From contig NZ_KI669401.1 of NCBI RefSeq assembly GCF_000507765.1, positions 682,001 to 746,000 of the forward strand: a stretch of 64,000 nt of DNA. Reading direction: 5' to 3'. Of the stretch, positions 27,688 through 39,881 are shown piece by piece. The translations under genes were made by a program, and so were the position numbers. Origin of the DNA: Streptococcus parasanguinis CC87K. Lineage in GTDB: Bacteria > Bacillota > Bacilli > Lactobacillales > Streptococcaceae. Position 1 is the stretch's first letter; every line of letters begins with the position of its first letter. Under the pieces are notes generated by a model. It was given only the letters and a program-made list of their open reading frames with translations. It was not told where the DNA came from and searched no databases.

Positions 27688-28578
27688 TTATCCTTTTCGA
27701 AGGTCTTCCAGCGTTTTCTCAAAGATCGCTGGCACTTCTGCTGTAAATTCCAAAGTCTCTCCTGTGCGAGGGTGGGTGAAACCAAGTGTCCGCGCATGAA
27801 GAAACTGTCCTTGTCCTTTGAGTGTTTTCTTAGGTCCATAAGCAGGATCTCCAGCTACTGGATGGCCAATATAGGCCATATGCACCCGAATTTGGTGGGT
27901 CCGACCAGTCTCCAGTTGCAACTCTACCAGCGTGTAATCCCCAAAGCGTTCCAAGACTTGAAAACGGGTCACTGCAGGTTTTCCTTTAGCCGTCACTGCT
28001 TGTTTTTTCCGGTCCTTTTCACTGCGACCAATTGGTGCTTCGATCATGCCCCGATCGTTAGGAAGATTGCCATGGACAATGGCCCAATACTTCCGGAGAG
28101 ATTTTTTGTCTTTGAGTTCCTCTGCTAAGGCGACGTGGGCTTGGTCATTTTTTGCGACCATCAAGAGGCCTGACGTGTCTTTGTCGATCCGATGAACGAT
28201 CCCTGGACGCAATTCTCCATTGATCCCTGAAAGGTCCTTGACATGGTATAACAGTGCATTGACCAAGGTCCCGCTGGTGTGGCCGGCACTCGGGTGAACA
28301 ACCATGCCTTGGGGTTTATTGACGACGACGACATCCTGGTCCTCATAGACGATGTCTAAGGGCAGATCTTCTGCTTCATAGCTGACCTCTTCCACTTCTG
28401 GGACTTCATACTGGATGATGTCTCCTTCTTTGACCGTATACTTAGCTTTTTTCACAGTTCCATTGACCAGAACTTTTCCTTCTTTGATCTGCTCATTGGC
28501 TACAGCTCGTGACAAGGGAGTCAAATCCGCCAAAGCCTTATCCAGTCGCGCACCGGCTACTTCGATTTTAATTTCCAT
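27688..28578 (-). CDS. Large-subunit rRNA pseudouridine synthase, RluD/RluA family
   Basis: A 296-residue enzyme. N-terminal S4 RNA-binding domain ([20 protein letters not shown]), then the catalytic domain with [17 protein letters not shown] around 133-150, whose Asp is the nucleophile. Probably modifies 23S rRNA like RluD. Overlaps lspA by 11 bp, so both are coupled. Confidence 0.92.
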   Translation of the reverse strand: MEIKIEVAGARLDKALADLTPLSRAVANEQIKEGKVLVNGTVKKAKYTVKEGDIIQYEVPEVEEVSYEAEDLPLDIVYEDQDVVVVNKPQGMVVHPSAGHTSGTLVNALLYHVKDLSGINGELRPGIVHRIDKDTSGLLMVAKNDQAHVALAEELKDKKSLRKYWAIVHGNLPNDRGMIEAPIGRSEKDRKKQAVTAKGKPAVTRFQVLERFGDYTLVELQLETGRTHQIRVHMAYIGHPVAGDPAYGPKKTLKGQGQFLHARTLGFTHPRTGETLEFTAEVPAIFEKTLEDLRKG

Positions 28579-29029
28579 GCGTTTCCTCTTTCAACATCAG
28601 GATCAGGAGCAAGAAAACTCCAACTGTCAAATAACTATCTGCTACATTAAAAATGGCAAAATTCATAAAATCCAGGTGGAACATATCGACCACAAAGCCC
28701 TGACGCAGGCGATCGATAAAATTCCCCAAGCCACCTGCAATCACCAAGGTCAAGCCCATCACCATCCAAAGCGACCCCTTAAGGTGCTTATAAAGATAGT
28801 AAAAGGCCCCTACCATCACGACTAGAGTGATGAGGGTAAAGAACCATTGCTGATTTTCAAGAAGTGAAAAAGCTGCACCTGTGTTTTGAAGATAGGTCAG
28901 GCTGACCACATGGGGAATAAAAGACTTAACGACACCCAGTGGAATGTTCTTGACTACATACCATTTGACCAACTGATCCAGTAGGACCAATAGCACAATT
29001 GCTACTGGAACCATTATTTTTCTCTTCAT
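28568..29029 (-). CDS. lspA: Lipoprotein signal peptidase
   Basis: Membrane aspartyl protease that cleaves the signal peptide of prolipoproteins. A 153-residue protein with four transmembrane helices. Family motifs: LDQLVKW near 20, NTGAAFS near 54, [10 protein letters not shown] near 103 and [11 protein letters not shown] near 129; the two catalytic Asp residues lie in the last two. It would serve the many lipoproteins coded in this window. Confidence 0.96.
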   Translation of the reverse strand: MKRKIMVPVAIVLLVLLDQLVKWYVVKNIPLGVVKSFIPHVVSLTYLQNTGAAFSLLENQQWFFTLITLVVMVGAFYYLYKHLKGSLWMVMGLTLVIAGGLGNFIDRLRQGFVVDMFHLDFMNFAIFNVADSYLTVGVFLLLILMLKEETHGN

Positions 29030-29032
29030 TTC

Positions 29033-29935
29033 TTACCTCTTTTGATCAAAATACTCTACCATGACCTCGACAAACTTCTCTGCTACAGGGGAGAGATCCA
29101 TCTCTTCGCGTTTGACATAGACCATTTTATTGTCCAAGTTGTCTTCTAAAGGAATCACGGTAATACCATTCACTGACTGGCTATCTAAAAAGCCTGATCC
29201 TGTCGCATAAGCATCTGTCCGCTCCAAGATCCCATTCAAGGTGGCCCGGTCGGTTACATTGAACATTTGGGAGCTCGAACTGGTATCGACAAAATTCTCT
29301 GAATAATAGAGGTACTCATCTTTTTCTTGGGTAAAGCGAACAGTTGGCAATTGAGCTAGATCTTCCATGACCAGTTTTTTCTTCTTAGCCAGAGGGTGTC
29401 CCTTGCGAAGGTAAATATGAGTCTGAAAAGGAATCAAATCCACCACTTCAAGTCCTAATTTATCAACCCGTTGCATAATTCCCTTGGTATTTTGACGGTT
29501 GAGATAAATAATCCCCAACTCACTATGCCCTTGAGCCACTTCATCCAAAATTTGGACCGTCGTTGACTCAAAGATGCGGAAGTTTTTATTTTCCGGATAG
29601 CGGATCGAGAATTCCGTCATCAATGGTGGCAAGAAGTCATAGTGTTGACTAGAAATAGAGAATTCTTTCTTCTCTTCTTCAGGACTGGCATATTGATTTT
29701 GAAAAATATCAAACCCCTTAACCACGTCCTGCGCTTTTTCATAAAATTCCATTCCCCGACGGGTCAAAAATGTCCCCGAACTAGTTCGACGAAAAATTTT
29801 AAAGCCCAGTTCCTTTTCCAGATCGCGTACTGAAATAGACAAGCTCGGCTGACTCACATACATTTTTTCAGCAGCCTCACGAAAAGTACCACTATTGGCA
29901 ATCGCCACTACATATCGTAATTGTTGTATATTCAT
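29033..29935 (-). CDS. LysR-family regulator, CpsY/MetR-like
   Basis: A 300-residue LysR protein: winged helix-turn-helix (QQLRYVVAIANSGTFREAAE...QPSLSISVRDLE) and a ligand-binding domain from about 90. It resembles streptococcal CpsY-type regulators that sit next to lspA and affect methionine supply, capsule and survival in neutrophils; the target here is not shown. AAGGA precedes the ATG; first gene of the lspA operon. Confidence 0.85.
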   Translation of the reverse strand: MNIQQLRYVVAIANSGTFREAAEKMYVSQPSLSISVRDLEKELGFKIFRRTSSGTFLTRRGMEFYEKAQDVVKGFDIFQNQYASPEEEKKEFSISSQHYDFLPPLMTEFSIRYPENKNFRIFESTTVQILDEVAQGHSELGIIYLNRQNTKGIMQRVDKLGLEVVDLIPFQTHIYLRKGHPLAKKKKLVMEDLAQLPTVRFTQEKDEYLYYSENFVDTSSSSQMFNVTDRATLNGILERTDAYATGSGFLDSQSVNGITVIPLEDNLDNKMVYVKREEMDLSPVAEKFVEVMVEYFDQKR

Positions 29936-29963
29936 TCTATTTTCCTTATTACAGTATCGATCT

Positions 29964-29972
29964 ATTATACCA
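29964..29972 (-). promoter_or_regulatory. Extended -10 of the LysR-lspA operon
   Basis: Minus strand TGG-TATAAT (TATAAT at 29964-29969), 28 nt before the ATG; no good -35 seen. Confidence 0.55.
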
Positions 29973-30028
29973 TAAATTAGGGGCTGAAAGAAGAGATGCG
30001 TTTAAGAGACCTTCATCAAGTGAAAATA

Positions 30029-30056
30029 AAAAAACTGGAACTAAAACAGTTCCAGT
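30029..30056 (-). terminator. lac operon terminator after lacG
   Basis: Perfect stem AACTGGAACT / AGTTCCAGTT with T-run on the minus strand. Confidence 0.9.
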
Positions 30057-30062
30057 TGATAC

Positions 30063-31556
<1,494 letters not shown>

Positions 31557-33254
31557 TTATTCTTCAAATTGAGCTTGAACAAAGGCTAGAGCACCTTTTC
31601 CATCACGGGTTAACTTGATGTACTGAGCACCTTCTGTCTTCGCCAATTTGATGCCTAGTTTATCTGTTTCAGCCTTCATATCTTCGAAGTTGGAAGCAAC
31701 CTGAGGCGCCAAGATAACAAGGTCAAATTCTGGCAACATTTCACGGTGGGCTCCATAGCCACCTGCTGCAGCTTTAACTGGAACTTTATACTCTTCTGCG
31801 GCTTTATTCAAAGCATTGGCAAGAAGACCACTTGTTCCTCCACCAGCACAAAGAACGAGGACGTTTGTTTCTTCAGTAATTGTATTTTGTGCTGAATCTA
31901 CTCCAGCTTTTTCAAGAATAGCATCTGCTTTTGCAGTGTTAAAGTTTGCAGCTACCTTTTCTTTTAATTCATCATTAGTTTTACCTGAACGTTCTTCTTC
32001 AAGAATTTGTTCATCATAAACCTTGAGGAATGGATAGTAGATAACAATATCTACTACAATTAACAATGCTGCAAGAGCGAATGATAAGAACTGGAAGTTT
32101 GTACCAAGAACAATACCAAGAGGTCCTGGTGTAGTCCATGGAAGGTTGGCAGTAAATGAGTTCATGCCAAGTGTTTCAATAAAGAACTTAAAGATCCATA
32201 CGTTTGCAATTGGTGCAAAGATGAATGGGATAAAGAAGATTGGGTTCAAAACAAGTGGTGCACCAAACAAGATTGGTTCGTTTACACCAAAGAATGTAGG
32301 AACTACTGAAGCGCGTCCAATAGCACGATTTCGTTTCGATTTACATAACCACATAAACATGAACGGAACAACAAGAGTTGCACCAGTACCACCCATAGTG
32401 ACGATGAACATTTGTGTACCAGATGTAAGGATCTTATCAGCGTGCATACCTTGTTGAAGGAGGTTCAAGTTGACTTCGGCATTTGCATAAGTGATCGCTG
32501 CAATCGCAGGCTCAACGATAGATGGGCCGTGAATACCAATAAACCAGAAGAATGCAAAGGCACCGAAAATAATCGTAATACCAACATAACCGTCTGCTGC
32601 TGAGAATAGTGGAGCAAGAAGGGTACCGATTGATTCAGCAACCGTTACATGAAGGCTTGCTTTCACAACTAATTCAAGTGCATACAAGAGTACAACTGAC
32701 AATGTAAATGGAATCAGGTCTTTAAATACTTGTGAAATATTTGGTGGAACCTCGTCTGGCATGCGAATCGTCACATTATTTTTCACACAGACCTTATAAA
32801 CATTAACGGTAACAAAGGCTGCAATGAAGGCTGTCAACAGACCTTTTGTACCCATGAAGGCTGTTAAGAATCCACCTTCTTTAGCAGGTTCGGCAGCCAT
32901 GAGCAAGAAGCCAACCATAGAAGCCAACATTGTAGAAATGAAGTTGATTTGGTTAGTTGCTGGAAGGTCGCGGTTCATTGAATCAGTCAAAGCCTTAGCC
33001 GTTGTACCACCAACGAAGAAGGCCAAGATGCCCATAGAATAGCTATATGGAGTCATCAAGAAAGTTTCAATATCTTTAGACCAATGGAATCCCCAAGCGT
33101 TTGGTACATACGCAATTAGGATGAAGATAGATGAGAAAAGGATAACAGGCATCCCTGCAATAAAGCCATCCCGAATCGCTCGCAAATATTTGTTTCGAGA
33201 AATCTTTTCAAAGAAAGGTTTCCCTTTTTCAATCAGTTCAATCAGTTTATTCAT
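31557..33254 (-). CDS. lacE: Lactose PTS transporter EIICB
   Basis: Membrane permease and phosphocarrier for lactose. A 565-residue protein with the EIIC channel (to about 440; several hydrophobic helices) joined to a C-terminal EIIB domain with phospho-Cys in [14 protein letters not shown] (about 470). Stop codon meets the start of lacF: order lacT-lacF-lacE-lacG. Phosphate comes from LacF. Confidence 0.95.
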   Translation of the reverse strand: MNKLIELIEKGKPFFEKISRNKYLRAIRDGFIAGMPVILFSSIFILIAYVPNAWGFHWSKDIETFLMTPYSYSMGILAFFVGGTTAKALTDSMNRDLPATNQINFISTMLASMVGFLLMAAEPAKEGGFLTAFMGTKGLLTAFIAAFVTVNVYKVCVKNNVTIRMPDEVPPNISQVFKDLIPFTLSVVLLYALELVVKASLHVTVAESIGTLLAPLFSAADGYVGITIIFGAFAFFWFIGIHGPSIVEPAIAAITYANAEVNLNLLQQGMHADKILTSGTQMFIVTMGGTGATLVVPFMFMWLCKSKRNRAIGRASVVPTFFGVNEPILFGAPLVLNPIFFIPFIFAPIANVWIFKFFIETLGMNSFTANLPWTTPGPLGIVLGTNFQFLSFALAALLIVVDIVIYYPFLKVYDEQILEEERSGKTNDELKEKVAANFNTAKADAILEKAGVDSAQNTITEETNVLVLCAGGGTSGLLANALNKAAEEYKVPVKAAAGGYGAHREMLPEFDLVILAPQVASNFEDMKAETDKLGIKLAKTEGAQYIKLTRDGKGALAFVQAQFEE

Positions 33255-33571
33255 TATTTCGCTCCTCTTTTATATAGTTCAATCAGATGGTGAATCACGT
33301 CTTTTAATAGGATTGTTGTCATGAGATGGTCTTGACCATGCATCATGGTAATGCTATAGGGGATTTCTTCTCCTGCTGCTTCATGCGCTAGCATGGTCGT
33401 TTGAGATTTGTGAGCCTCAGCGATACAAGACCCCGCTTCTTCTACTAAGGATTCTGCTTTAGCAAAATCACCATTTTCAGCAGCTTTTAAGGCTTCCACT
33501 AATTTTGATCGAGCGTCACCGGCATAAGCGACAATTTCAAAGCCAAGTAATTGGACTTCTTCTTTATTCAT
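33254..33571 (-). CDS. lacF: Lactose PTS EIIA
   Basis: Cytosolic phosphocarrier that passes phosphate from HPr to the EIIB domain of LacE. A 105-residue all-helical protein with His78 in MMHGQDH, the position phosphorylated in known IIA-lac proteins. AGGAGG before the ATG; last base of its stop region touches lacE. Confidence 0.95.
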   Translation of the reverse strand: MNKEEVQLLGFEIVAYAGDARSKLVEALKAAENGDFAKAESLVEEAGSCIAEAHKSQTTMLAHEAAGEEIPYSITMMHGQDHLMTTILLKDVIHHLIELYKRGAK

Positions 33572-33605
33572 GTTGGTTCCTCCTTATGATACCTTTTGAA
33601 AATTT

Positions 33606-34439
33606 TTATAATAGACGTTGAATATGAAGGGCTAAATAGACTTTTTCATTAGGAGATATCTTGGCTCCTGTCTGTTCAGCGATGGTTTGGTAGATTTGAT
33701 GACTAATCTCATAAGCCTTTGGATAACTTAGCTGAATCAGTTGTTCCATCTCGCTCAAACCTTCTGGATCTTCTCTTCCCTTATCTAGCGAATCTAGGAA
33801 ATAATTGAGATGGATCATAAAGCGATCATAGAAATGACTGTTTTCTTCTTTCCGTTTCAATCCATTTTGAGCTAGTTTTTCTTCTACAGCTTTCAAAATA
33901 ACTTGTCGGTCCTGAACATCTGGATCTTGCTCATGAATCATTTCCCCTTGTGCATTAATGAAATGATAAGCGATGCGATTCACTTCATCGTCAGGAAATT
34001 GATCCAAGAGCCGCTTTCGAAAGATCTCAATCGCTTCTTTTGCGATTTTATAGGGAATCGGATGCATAGCAGACACATCAGGAAGGTCACTGTATTTATA
34101 TCTTCCCTGTTGAACTGCCTGGTAAGAACAAAAGATGTGATCTGTTAATGTCACATAGATATATTCTTGAACAGGATAGGCATATTTCTTAGACAAGGTA
34201 TCAATCACTTCATAAGTGGTTGTAATGAAATCAAGAGGAACATTCTTTAGAAGGGCCATAAAGTTTTCTCTTGACTCATCCGTGTTTAAACGAAATACTT
34301 TTTCGACCTTATCATCAGCTACTAGATCATTTTTCTTTTTCCCAAATGCAATCCCACTCCCAATAACAATCAACTCTTGTTGTAGTTCATTTTGAACCAA
34401 AGCAACATTATTGTTCATTGGATGGATAATACGATACAT
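33606..34439 (-). CDS. lacT: BglG-family antiterminator
   Basis: RNA-binding antiterminator for the lacTFEG transcript. A 277-residue protein: N-terminal RNA-binding domain (YRIIHPMNNNVALV, GSGIAFGKKKNDL) and two PRD domains with conserved His for PTS phosphorylation (VTLTDHIF, HPIPYKIAKEA; later LNYFLDSL, YLALHIQRLL). Start at 34439 has GGAG upstream; the longer frame from 34493 would include the terminator. Its target site lies just upstream. Confidence 0.93.
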   Translation of the reverse strand: MYRIIHPMNNNVALVQNELQQELIVIGSGIAFGKKKNDLVADDKVEKVFRLNTDESRENFMALLKNVPLDFITTTYEVIDTLSKKYAYPVQEYIYVTLTDHIFCSYQAVQQGRYKYSDLPDVSAMHPIPYKIAKEAIEIFRKRLLDQFPDDEVNRIAYHFINAQGEMIHEQDPDVQDRQVILKAVEEKLAQNGLKRKEENSHFYDRFMIHLNYFLDSLDKGREDPEGLSEMEQLIQLSYPKAYEISHQIYQTIAEQTGAKISPNEKVYLALHIQRLL

Positions 34440-34470
34440 GAGGCTCTCCTTTGTAAAATTTGTTAAAAGC

Positions 34471-34537
34471 AAATAAAAATGACCACGAAGCAACTGAAAA
34501 AACTAGCATACACTAATTGTTCAGTCTACTTGTGGTC
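34471..34537 (-). terminator. LacT-controlled terminator
   Basis: Minus strand GACCAC (34532-34537) pairs with GTGGTC (34481-34486) around a long loop, followed by ATTTTTATTT. It overlaps the antiterminator site at its 5' arm, so LacT binding would prevent it. Confidence 0.7.
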
Positions 34538-34562
34538 ACGCCTAATCTAACTTAGTAACGCT
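34534..34562 (-). promoter_or_regulatory. Ribonucleic antiterminator (RAT) site for LacT
   Basis: Minus strand sequence with GTTACT near its 5' end and AGGC-GTGACC at its 3' end, in the spacing of known RAT elements, ending in the 5' arm of the terminator stem. Confidence 0.65.
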
Positions 34563-34586
34563 CACTGCTATTCAACTTATAAACTT

Positions 34587-34623
34587 ATTCTATCATAAAC
34601 TTTTTGTTTTGTAAACCCTTACA
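34587..34623 (-). promoter_or_regulatory. lacTFEG promoter with cre-like site
   Basis: Minus strand TTTACA (34610-34615), 17-nt spacer, TAGAAT (34587-34592). The palindrome TGTAAGGGTTTACA (34610-34623) covers the -35 and differs from the CcpA cre consensus at one central base, so glucose repression is likely. Confidence 0.75.
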
Positions 34624-34677
34624 GCGAAAATTTTTAAACATTTTTTTATAAAAAATAAACAAGACCTTGAAATAATG

Positions 34678-34855
34678 AAGAGGCTGGGATAAAAGTCCTA
34701 GCCTCTCAATCATCTTTGGATTGTCGAGCAAGACGCAGTGGTTGAGTGGGCTCTACTACGCTGATTTCATCAGCTTTTACAGCCCTACTCAACTGTGCGG
34801 AGGTGGGACGACGAAATCGAATTCTACCGAATGACCGATTACTGTCCCACTCTCT
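34678..34855 (+). repeat. R1 dispersed repeat, copy b
   Basis: About 178 bp, same three-hairpin layout as copy a. It lies just after lacD (minus strand) and before the lacT promoter. The left stem has G-U pairs (GAGGCTGGGA / TCCTAGCCTC). Together with the RAT region it fills the gap between lacD and lacT. Confidence 0.95.
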
Positions 34856-34889
34856 AACTGTTGCTTTAGGAGGCAATCATCATTGAATC

Positions 34890-35870
34890 TTATACGCGTT
34901 CTGTCCAAGGTGTTGCTACTTTATCCAAGACTGCGTTCAATTCTTCAATATTTTGACGCCCTTCTGTACGAAGCCATTCACGAGCAGCTGCTTCTCCATC
35001 TTTGATGTAAGCTTCTACTGAACCTGCCCATGTCGCACGTCCACAAAGAACGCCGTTGAAGTTTGCACCAGATGCATGAGCAAATTCCAAGGTTTCTTGG
35101 AAGAGTTTTGCAGATACACCTGCACTGAGGTAGATGTATGGAAGGTTGGTTGCTTCTTCTTGTTCTTTGAAGAAAGCAGCTGCTTCTTCACGACTATAGA
35201 CAACTTCTCCTTCTCCAAATCCTTCCACGAAGTTCACATTAACTGGAACCTCCACTTTCAAGACATCGATATTGAAACGAGGATCTGAGAAGACTTTCAT
35301 AGCCTCAATCACCTTACGAGGTTTCAATTTCGCATATTCAGCAGAGGTTGCATCTGCAATTCCTTCATCATAAGCCAAGATTTCAAGGAAGAATGGAATG
35401 TCTTCTGCCACACATTCTGAACCGATGCGTTCGATATAAGCTTGTTTTTCTTGGTTGAGTTCATCTGCACTGTCTACATCATAGTAGAGCAAGAACTTCA
35501 CAGCATCTGCGCCTTGTTCTTTGATGCGTTTTGCTGACCAAAGGTTCAAGCAGTCTGGCAAGCGCTTGGTGCTTGATGTATCGTAACCTGTTTTTTCATA
35601 GGCAAGTAAGAGACCAGCATCTTTGTCCAAGGCTTTTGTAGCAGGTAGACCATATTCTGGGTCCAATAACATAGATGAAGCATATTTTGTCAATTCATCA
35701 GCTACAAGGACTTTTAATTCTTCCATTTGTGCTACTGTTGGTTCTGTGTCTTGATATTTGGCCATCAAGCGTTTCAAAGCTCCACGTTGGTCGAAGGCCA
35801 AAGCTGAAATGACACCGTCTTTTGTGCTGAGACGTTCCAAATAGTTGCGTTTTTGTTCTGTTAATACCAT
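34890..35870 (-). CDS. lacD: Tagatose 1,6-bisphosphate aldolase
   Basis: Class I aldolase that splits tagatose-1,6-bisphosphate to dihydroxyacetone phosphate and glyceraldehyde-3-phosphate. Length 326 fits LacD. Features: [16 protein letters not shown] near 25, KFLLYYD near 125 and [18 protein letters not shown] near 203, the Schiff-base Lys being in one of the latter strands. Follows lacC by one base. Confidence 0.95.
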   Translation of the reverse strand: MVLTEQKRNYLERLSTKDGVISALAFDQRGALKRLMAKYQDTEPTVAQMEELKVLVADELTKYASSMLLDPEYGLPATKALDKDAGLLLAYEKTGYDTSSTKRLPDCLNLWSAKRIKEQGADAVKFLLYYDVDSADELNQEKQAYIERIGSECVAEDIPFFLEILAYDEGIADATSAEYAKLKPRKVIEAMKVFSDPRFNIDVLKVEVPVNVNFVEGFGEGEVVYSREEAAAFFKEQEEATNLPYIYLSAGVSAKLFQETLEFAHASGANFNGVLCGRATWAGSVEAYIKDGEAAAREWLRTEGRQNIEELNAVLDKVATPWTERV

Positions 35871-35871
35871 T

Positions 35872-36801
35872 TTATACCTCTTTTACGATTAATTGTTGAT
35901 ACAAGGCATCATAGTGCCCCATGTTGACATGTCCTGTTTGTGCTTCTTGTGCATTTAACATTCCAAGAACATTTGCTTTCTTGAGCAAGTCTGCGTCACT
36001 CTCATGATGATAGAGACCAGATGCAATCCCTGCAACAGTCGAATCACCAGATCCAACTGGATTGACGACATCAATCTTAGGAATATCTACCTTATAGAAG
36101 ACATCCCCATGTTTAGCGAAAGCGCCATTTGCACCAAGGGAGACAATCACCCATTCGATGCCATCAAAGAGAGAATCCTGAAGAACTTCTTTTAAGTCTT
36201 CCACATTCTTACTCACTTCTTTTCCTAACAACTGTGATAATTCTTCATTGTTTGGTTTAATGACCGTAGGCTTGACAGCTGCTTGAATGGCAGCTTCTAA
36301 AGAAGCTCCCGAGCAATCAAGTACGACTGGTTTCCCAGCTTCCCTTGCAATCTTGACAAGGATAGCATAGTAGTCCACTGGTAAACCAGCAGGAAGACTT
36401 CCAGAGATGGCAACAACCTCTACTTGTTCAACCAAGTGACGATAATGGTCGAGAAAGTCTTGGCCTTCTTTCTCAGAAATGGTTGGACCTTTTTCTAAGA
36501 TTTCTGTTTGCTTGCCTTCGTGAAGGATGGCGATACAATTACGTGTATCTCCAGCAATTTCAAAGAAACGTTCCTCTATCCCTTCTCCTAAATGATCGAG
36601 AATGAATTGCCCCGTCCGACCACCAAGTAGGCCAGTCGTTGCCACTGGATCCTTTATCTCAGAAAGTACACGAGTAACGTTAAGACCTTTCCCACCAGCT
36701 GTCTTACTCACCTCAGCTACACGATTGACTGTATCCAACTGGAGTACATCCAAAGGATAAGAAATATCAATCGAAGGGTTCATTGTGACCGTTAATATCA
36801 T
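35872..36801 (-). CDS. lacC: Tagatose-6-phosphate kinase
   Basis: PfkB-family kinase making tagatose-1,6-bisphosphate. A 309-residue protein; N-terminal [12 protein letters not shown] and [11 protein letters not shown] motifs, C-terminal [16 protein letters not shown] with the catalytic Asp. Middle gene of lacABCD. Confidence 0.95.
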   Translation of the reverse strand: MILTVTMNPSIDISYPLDVLQLDTVNRVAEVSKTAGGKGLNVTRVLSEIKDPVATTGLLGGRTGQFILDHLGEGIEERFFEIAGDTRNCIAILHEGKQTEILEKGPTISEKEGQDFLDHYRHLVEQVEVVAISGSLPAGLPVDYYAILVKIAREAGKPVVLDCSGASLEAAIQAAVKPTVIKPNNEELSQLLGKEVSKNVEDLKEVLQDSLFDGIEWVIVSLGANGAFAKHGDVFYKVDIPKIDVVNPVGSGDSTVAGIASGLYHHESDADLLKKANVLGMLNAQEAQTGHVNMGHYDALYQQLIVKEV

Positions 36802-36811
36802 ACGTCACCTC

Positions 36812-37327
36812 TTAATCGTGATATTCACCACGGTCCCATTTTTCAAGGAATTCTGTAAAGAAATCAGCATCCGCTTGATGAGCATTATGGGTTTCCACAT
36901 GTTGGATCTTAGCGATCAATTTTTTATTTTCTTCAGTTGGTTTGTATTCTGCGTTGATGAATGCTTCAATGATATCGCACATGAGCAATTCACCAGTGAT
37001 CTTACCACCAAAACCGATCACATTCGCGTTCAATTTCTCTTTAGCATAAAGAGCAGTTGTCATATCGCGTACCAAGGCTGAACGGATACCAGGTACTTTG
37101 TTAACAGCATTGTTAATCCCAACACCTGTACCACAGATACAAACACCAAGATCTGCCTGGCCACTTGCTACAGCTTCACCGACTTTTTTACCAAAGATTG
37201 GATAGTGGGTACGTGTATGGTCATAAGTCCCAAAGTCGAGTACTTCATATCCTTTTGATTTCAAAAAATCAGAAACAGCCATTTTTTCATTTGTCACAAT
37301 GTGATCACAACCAATTGCAATTCTCAT
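36812..37327 (-). CDS. lacB: Galactose-6-phosphate isomerase subunit B
   Basis: With LacA converts galactose-6-phosphate to tagatose-6-phosphate. A 171-residue RpiB-like protein: [13 protein letters not shown] at the N-terminus, [17 protein letters not shown] with the active-site Cys about residue 65, and [11 protein letters not shown] near the end. Confidence 0.95.
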   Translation of the reverse strand: MRIAIGCDHIVTNEKMAVSDFLKSKGYEVLDFGTYDHTRTHYPIFGKKVGEAVASGQADLGVCICGTGVGINNAVNKVPGIRSALVRDMTTALYAKEKLNANVIGFGGKITGELLMCDIIEAFINAEYKPTEENKKLIAKIQHVETHNAHQADADFFTEFLEKWDRGEYHD

Positions 37328-37343
37328 TTGAATTCTCCTCTCA

Positions 37344-37769
37344 TTAGCACATCTTATTCAACATATCGACACGGATTTGGTGACGGCCACCGTCGTATTT
37401 ACCATTGACGAAGCCTTTGGCAATGTTCTTGGCCAATTCATCCCCAACAATTTCAGCACCCATGGTAATCATTCGAGAATTGTTGTGTCCACGTGTCATA
37501 TAAGCAGAACGTTCATCTGAAACTTCTGCTGCTACCATTCCTTTGATTTTAGTTGCAACCATAAATGGACCAGCTCCGTAAGCATCAATTACGATTCCAA
37601 GATTTTGATCGTTTTTGTTCACTTCGCTCGCAACTGCAAGTGTGACATCTACAAAATCTTGACCTTCAGCAGTTACATCCACAACATCAAAGTTTTCTTT
37701 TACAAGAAACTCTTTCACGAGATCTTTTAATCTTAATCCTGCAGCATCTGCACCAATTACAATAGACAT
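37344..37769 (-). CDS. lacA: Galactose-6-phosphate isomerase subunit A
   Basis: RpiB-like partner of LacB. From the chosen start ([15 protein letters not shown]) 141 residues, the normal length; AGGAGGACAGGAC before the ATG at 37769. It lacks the active-site Cys loop of LacB and instead has [14 protein letters not shown], as in other LacA subunits. Confidence 0.94.
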   Translation of the reverse strand: MSIVIGADAAGLRLKDLVKEFLVKENFDVVDVTAEGQDFVDVTLAVASEVNKNDQNLGIVIDAYGAGPFMVATKIKGMVAAEVSDERSAYMTRGHNNSRMITMGAEIVGDELAKNIAKGFVNGKYDGGRHQIRVDMLNKMC

Positions 37770-37851
37770 GTCCTGTCCTCCTTTTGTTCGTTTCAGCAAA
37801 TATCCCTGTTGTTAAATTTTCACAAAGAAACATTTTCTCACTTTTGATATT

Positions 37852-37904
37852 ATATTACACCTATTTTGAACGAAAGTCAACATTAAATTGTTTATTTTCG
37901 AACA
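37852..37904 (-). promoter_or_regulatory. lacABCD promoter with LacR-type operator
   Basis: Minus strand TTGACT (37875-37880), 17-nt spacer, TAATAT (37852-37857). Just upstream lies the imperfect palindrome TGTTCGAAAATAAACA (37889-37904), of the kind bound by DeoR-family repressors. A second promoter for lacABCD in addition to the PTS promoter. Confidence 0.65.
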
Positions 37905-37917
37905 TTTTTTAAAATAA

Positions 37918-37950
37918 AAACACCATATCCACAACAGATATGGTGTCAGT
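37918..37950 (-). terminator. Terminator after the PTS EIIC gene
   Basis: Minus strand ACACCATATC / GATATGGTGT stem followed by TTTTATTTT, separating the PTS genes from lacABCD. Confidence 0.85.
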
Positions 37951-37970
37951 TTTCAAACTACATATGACGA

Positions 37971-39446
37971 TTATTTTGCATTTGCAGCATATTCTTCGTT
38001 ACGTTTGATCATTTGTTTTCTGTACCAAGCGAAGATTCCGATATAGAATGTCAAGAAGACAACTACACCAAGGATAGCTTTGATATCACCAGTTGTTGCG
38101 TTACCGATTGTCCAACCGAGCAATTTTTCAACTGGGCCTTCAAGAGTTGAGTGAGTAATCAATTGAGTAGAAGCTACCCCTTTAGGGAAGGCATCAACAC
38201 TCTTAGCCAATTGAGTTGCAAATGGTGCAATCAATGTTCCTGAAAGAAGGAAGAGTGGCAAGAGAAGGCTTCCGAAGATGATCATACGGATCAATTTACC
38301 GCGTGTTACAACCAACAAGGCTGGAGTTACACCCATAGCGATGATACCTGCAAGTGGCAAGATACCATTTCCGACTTTAGAAAGAAGCACTGCTTCGATC
38401 AACATGATTGGTGCAAGTACGTTCGCACAAGCCCAGATTTCAGCACGACCAGCGATAAATGGCCAGTCCAAACCGATGTTGAATTTACGTCCTTGAAGAC
38501 GTTTAGTAGCAACGTTTGTAATACCTTGTGACAATGGTTCTACCGCTGCGATGAACCAAGAACCGATCAATGAGAACAATTCCAAGCAGACACCGGCAGT
38601 CAAACCAAGGCTCAACCAACCTTTAATAACCAATTCCCATTTGTCAGCATCTTGCACGCCAGCAACTGGATGTGGAGTACCCATGATACCGATAACGATA
38701 CCAAGAAGGAAACCGATAAAGAATTTAGATCCCCAGAAACCGATCTTCTTGTTCAATTTAGCAGCGTCGAAGTCGTATTTATCAAGACCTGGGAAGAATT
38801 TGTCAAAGATTTTATCCAAGACCATGATGATTGGGTTCATCATGTAGTTCATGTGAGTTGAAGTCATAGGTGATGAACTTGGTGCATTCAACAAATCATC
38901 AAATGTTGGTTTCATCAAGTCTGAGTTGATGATTTTCATAATCCCTACAAGGACAACTGCAAGAGTTGCCAAGAAGAGTGATAGACCTTGGCTGACACCG
39001 TTGTTGTCTGCATACCATTTGATCAAAAGACCAGTGATAGACAAGTGCCAGATATCGAAGATATCGACGTCAAGTGTATCAGTTTTCTTGATAGCAAGCA
39101 TGATAACGTTGACGATCAACATAATCAACAAGAAGTAAAGTGTCCAGGCAGACCCCCAAGTGATGGTCGCAAGAGGTGCCCAACCAACGTCAGTGATATT
39201 CAATTGAATACCTGTGTTCTCAACGAATTTTGCAAGAGACGCTGAGAAAGCTCCATTCAACATACCGATGATGGCACCGATACCAGTAAGGGCGATGGCA
39301 AGTTTAATACCACCTTCAAGGGCTTTGGAGAATTTCACTCCAAACAAGAGAGCCAATAAAGTCAAGACGATCAACATGATGATCGGTGCACCCATGTCTA
39401 GGATGGGTTTGAAAAACTTATTGGCAAAATCAATAATGCCATTCAT
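37971..39446 (-). CDS. PTS galactitol/galactose-type EIIC
   Basis: A 491-residue membrane channel of the galactitol (Gat) EIIC family with about 10-12 helices (MGAPIIMLIVLTLLALLFG; FIGFLLGIVIGIMG). In lac clusters of oral streptococci this transporter takes up galactose as galactose-6-phosphate, feeding LacAB; the galactose role is inferred from position. Upstream come EIIB and EIIA. Confidence 0.88.
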   Translation of the reverse strand: MNGIIDFANKFFKPILDMGAPIIMLIVLTLLALLFGVKFSKALEGGIKLAIALTGIGAIIGMLNGAFSASLAKFVENTGIQLNITDVGWAPLATITWGSAWTLYFLLIMLIVNVIMLAIKKTDTLDVDIFDIWHLSITGLLIKWYADNNGVSQGLSLFLATLAVVLVGIMKIINSDLMKPTFDDLLNAPSSSPMTSTHMNYMMNPIIMVLDKIFDKFFPGLDKYDFDAAKLNKKIGFWGSKFFIGFLLGIVIGIMGTPHPVAGVQDADKWELVIKGWLSLGLTAGVCLELFSLIGSWFIAAVEPLSQGITNVATKRLQGRKFNIGLDWPFIAGRAEIWACANVLAPIMLIEAVLLSKVGNGILPLAGIIAMGVTPALLVVTRGKLIRMIIFGSLLLPLFLLSGTLIAPFATQLAKSVDAFPKGVASTQLITHSTLEGPVEKLLGWTIGNATTGDIKAILGVVVFLTFYIGIFAWYRKQMIKRNEEYAANAK

Positions 39447-39540
39447 AATAAATCCTCCCGATTTATAATTTGTTATATTAGGCTTTAATCGTTCCCAATT
39501 TTATAATTGGATAACGCTTACAATCGTGTTTAAAAAAATA

Positions 39541-39846
39541 TTAACTTAATCCATGTTCTTTAATAGCAGCTTCGATGTTATCAAAGACTGGCGCACTCAT
39601 CGCTGGAATACGGAACAAGATTGGTCCTGCTTCTACCACTGGAATACCAGGATCGAATCCCAAATCAGTTGCAGCAATTGGAGTAAAGATGTCATAACCA
39701 GAAATCAAATCTTCATTGACGTCTTTGACCATGACAGCGTCACAACGCACATCATAACCACGGTTTGACAACTCTTCTTCCAACGCATTCTTAATTTGGT
39801 GGCTAGAGTTAACGCCTGCACCACAGGCAGCTAAAATTTTAATCAT
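39541..39846 (-). CDS. PTS galactitol-type EIIB
   Basis: A 101-residue phosphocarrier with phospho-Cys in ILAACGAGVNSSHQ at the N-terminus, the GatB hallmark. Start at 39846 chosen because GGAGG lies 9 nt upstream; the ORF from 39861 would begin inside that site. Confidence 0.9.
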   Translation of the reverse strand: MIKILAACGAGVNSSHQIKNALEEELSNRGYDVRCDAVMVKDVNEDLISGYDIFTPIAATDLGFDPGIPVVEAGPILFRIPAMSAPVFDNIEAAIKEHGLS

Positions 39847-39881
39847 TTGGATGTCCTCCATTATAAATATTTACGAATGTT

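Noticed and set aside
34678..34855. R1 repeat as an insertion sequence
   Set aside because: It is only ~180 bp, has no ORF and no transposase fragment. It is described as a dispersed repeat instead.
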